Shown here piece after piece: positions 62,783 through 64,000 of a stretch of 64,000 nt of DNA (positions are counted from its first letter, which is position 1; each line of letters starts with the position of its first letter). This stretch comes from Sphingomonas lycopersici. Lineage in GTDB: Bacteria; Pseudomonadota; Alphaproteobacteria; Sphingomonadales; Sphingomonadaceae. The notes under the pieces were generated by a model. It saw nothing but the letters and a program-made list of their open reading frames with translations. It made no database searches and was not told the DNA's origin. The position numbers were made by a program, and so were the translations under genes. The stretch is from positions 558,001 through 622,000 of the forward strand of contig NZ_JANFAU010000002.1 of assembly GCF_026130605.1 (NCBI RefSeq). Reading direction: 5' to 3'.

Positions 62783-64000
62783 TTATCCCCCGATCTGCCG
62801 CGCCACCGTTTTCCGAGTCGCGGCGCCATAAGGCGGCTTCAACCCCGCGAGCTTCGCCACATCGAGTCGCGATTGTTTGAACACGCTCTTGGCGTGGCTG
62901 AACGTCACGAAGCCGTCGCGGCCGTGATACGCCCCCATTCCCGACGGCCCGACCCCGCCGAACGGCAGATCCTCCATCGAGACGTGGAACACCACGTCGT
63001 CCAGCGTCACCCCGCCCGAGATGGTGCGATCGAGCACGCGGCGGCGCTCGCCCTCGTCGCGGCCGAAATAATAGAGGCCGAGCGGGCGATCGCGCCGGTT
63101 GACCTCGGCGATCGCATTGTCGATCCCGTCATAGCGGCGCACCGGCAGGACCGGCCCGAAAATCTCCTCCTGCATCACGATCATGTCGTCGGTCGCATCG
63201 CGGACGATATGCAGCGGCATCTTGCGCGAATTGGTCGCGGCGAAATCCTCGCCGGCCGGATTGACCACCTCGATCCGCGCACCCTTCGCGCGGGCATCGT
63301 CGATCCAGGCGTTGAGCCGCTGATAATGCCGGTCGTTGACCACGCTGGTATAATCGGGGTTGCCGAGCAGCGTCGGATACATCGCGCTCGCCGCCGCCTT
63401 GAGGCTGTCGACCAGCCCCTCCTCCTTCGCGGAGGGGACCAGCACATAATCCGGCGCGAGGCAGATCTGCCCGGCGTTGAGCATCTTGCCCATCGCCACG
63501 CGCTGCCCGACCTGCGCCAGATCGGCGCTGTCACCGACGATCACCGGCGATTTGCCGCCCAGTTCGAGCGTCACCGGTGTGAGATTGTCCGCCGCGGCGT
63601 GGAGGATATGCCGCCCGATCCCAGTCGCGCCGGTGAACAGCAGATGATCGAACGGCAGTTCGGCGAAGGCCTTGCCCACCTCCGGCCCGCCCGAGACGAA
63701 GACGAGTTCGGCCGGGTCGAAATATTTGCCGACGATCTCCTCGAACAAGGCGGCGGTGGCGGGGGTGAATTCGCTGGTCTTGACCATCGCGCGATTGCCC
63801 GCGGCGAATATGCCGGCAAGCGGCGCCATCACCAGATTGACCGGGAAATTCCACGGCGCGATCACGCCGACCACGCCCTTGGGCTGATATTCCACCCATG
63901 CCCGCGCGCCGAGCAGCCCGAGCGGGAATTGCACCCCGCGCCGGTCGCGCCGCGCCCAGCGGTCGACATGTTTCAACGCATGCTGGAGCGGACCGATCGA
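62783..64000 (-). CDS. Aldehyde dehydrogenase, coniferyl-aldehyde-dehydrogenase-like, N-terminus cut
   Basis: NAD(P)-dependent oxidation of an aldehyde. The gene is open at the right edge and gives the last 406 codons (405 residues) of a protein expected near 470. PWNFPVNLV, LELGGKSPVIVG and the catalytic Cys in NAGQICLAPDYV are present, then MQEEIFGPVLPV. The KHVDRWARRDRRGVQFPLG and YHGRDGFVTFSHAKSV features are typical of coniferyl aldehyde dehydrogenases (CalB). The substrate may be an aromatic or other aldehyde. The true start is outside the window. Confidence 0.92.
   Translation of the reverse strand, partial: SIGPLQHALKHVDRWARRDRRGVQFPLGLLGARAWVEYQPKGVVGVIAPWNFPVNLVMAPLAGIFAAGNRAMVKTSEFTPATAALFEEIVGKYFDPAELVFVSGGPEVGKAFAELPFDHLLFTGATGIGRHILHAAADNLTPVTLELGGKSPVIVGDSADLAQVGQRVAMGKMLNAGQICLAPDYVLVPSAKEEGLVDSLKAAASAMYPTLLGNPDYTSVVNDRHYQRLNAWIDDARAKGARIEVVNPAGEDFAATNSRKMPLHIVRDATDDMIVMQEEIFGPVLPVRRYDGIDNAIAEVNRRDRPLGLYYFGRDEGERRRVLDRTISGGVTLDDVVFHVSMEDLPFGGVGPSGMGAYHGRDGFVTFSHAKSVFKQSRLDVAKLAGLKPPYGAATRKTVARQIGG

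Overview
The window is a GC-rich chromosomal segment from an alphaproteobacterium, most likely Sphingomonas or a close relative in the Sphingomonadaceae. The evidence is gene content (a CckA-type kinase, DUF2794, DUF1465, YdcH, SWIB and gamma-carbonic-anhydrase genes, a large TonB-dependent receptor, coniferyl-aldehyde-dehydrogenase-like ALDH) and many dispersed palindromic repeats containing GAGCTTGTCGAAG- or CCCGCGAAGGCGGG-type arms. No rRNA, tRNA, CRISPR array, prophage or transposase was seen. The 5' edge cuts alaS and the 3' edge cuts an aldehyde dehydrogenase.

Layout. 1-7.6 kb: information and repair genes (alaS, def, recR; divergent fmt-truA; then rlmD, nnr and a lipoprotein on the minus strand). 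7.6-14.9 kb: a single-domain receiver, CckA, an M13 peptidase, a DUF2062 protein, smpB, a small secreted protein and dapA. 15-19.3 kb (plus): a soluble lytic transglycosylase, greB and an M28 peptidase. 19.4-23 kb (minus): ettA, then a compact folE-folM-like-folB pterin operon. 23-27.3 kb: TonB-dependent receptor, SWIB-domain protein, rnk-like factor. 27.5-35.2 kb: an amino-acid/dipeptide catabolic block, with an Lrp regulator divergent from alr-dadA, then an amidohydrolase, an atypical M19 dipeptidase, an ornithine-cyclodeaminase homologue and a PLP dehydratase. 35.3-40.4 kb: glmS and glmU separated by a PIN/RHH toxin-antitoxin pair, then gph and a VanZ-like gene. 40.3-42.9 kb: an HPr-kinase-related cassette (Tat-signal protein, PqqD-like protein, HprK-related kinase, nucleotidyltransferase) whose chemistry I do not know to have been described. 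43.1-50.3 kb: a complete phosphate-starvation locus phoR-pstSCAB-phoU-phoB with a Pho box over the phoR stop codon. 50.4-64 kb: a secreted protein, an SDR, a low-GC membrane-protein ORF between repeats, DUF2794-cysE, a TauE exporter, ahpD/ahpC divergent from oxyR, moaE-moaD-pgsA, an MFS transporter, gamma-carbonic anhydrase, nitronate monooxygenase, DUF1465, two YdcH proteins and the ALDH.

The most unusual points are: (i) the HPr-kinase-related cassette with a possible client protein; (ii) an 81-bp palindromic repeat that lies in frame inside fmt; (iii) a toxin-antitoxin pair between glmU and glmS next to a perfect 22-bp AT-rich palindrome; (iv) the D-amino-acid/dipeptide block with an M19 homologue lacking the usual metal ligands; and (v) three Pho half-sites with exact 11-bp periodicity. 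Functions are assigned from recognised motifs and context only; no database search was run.
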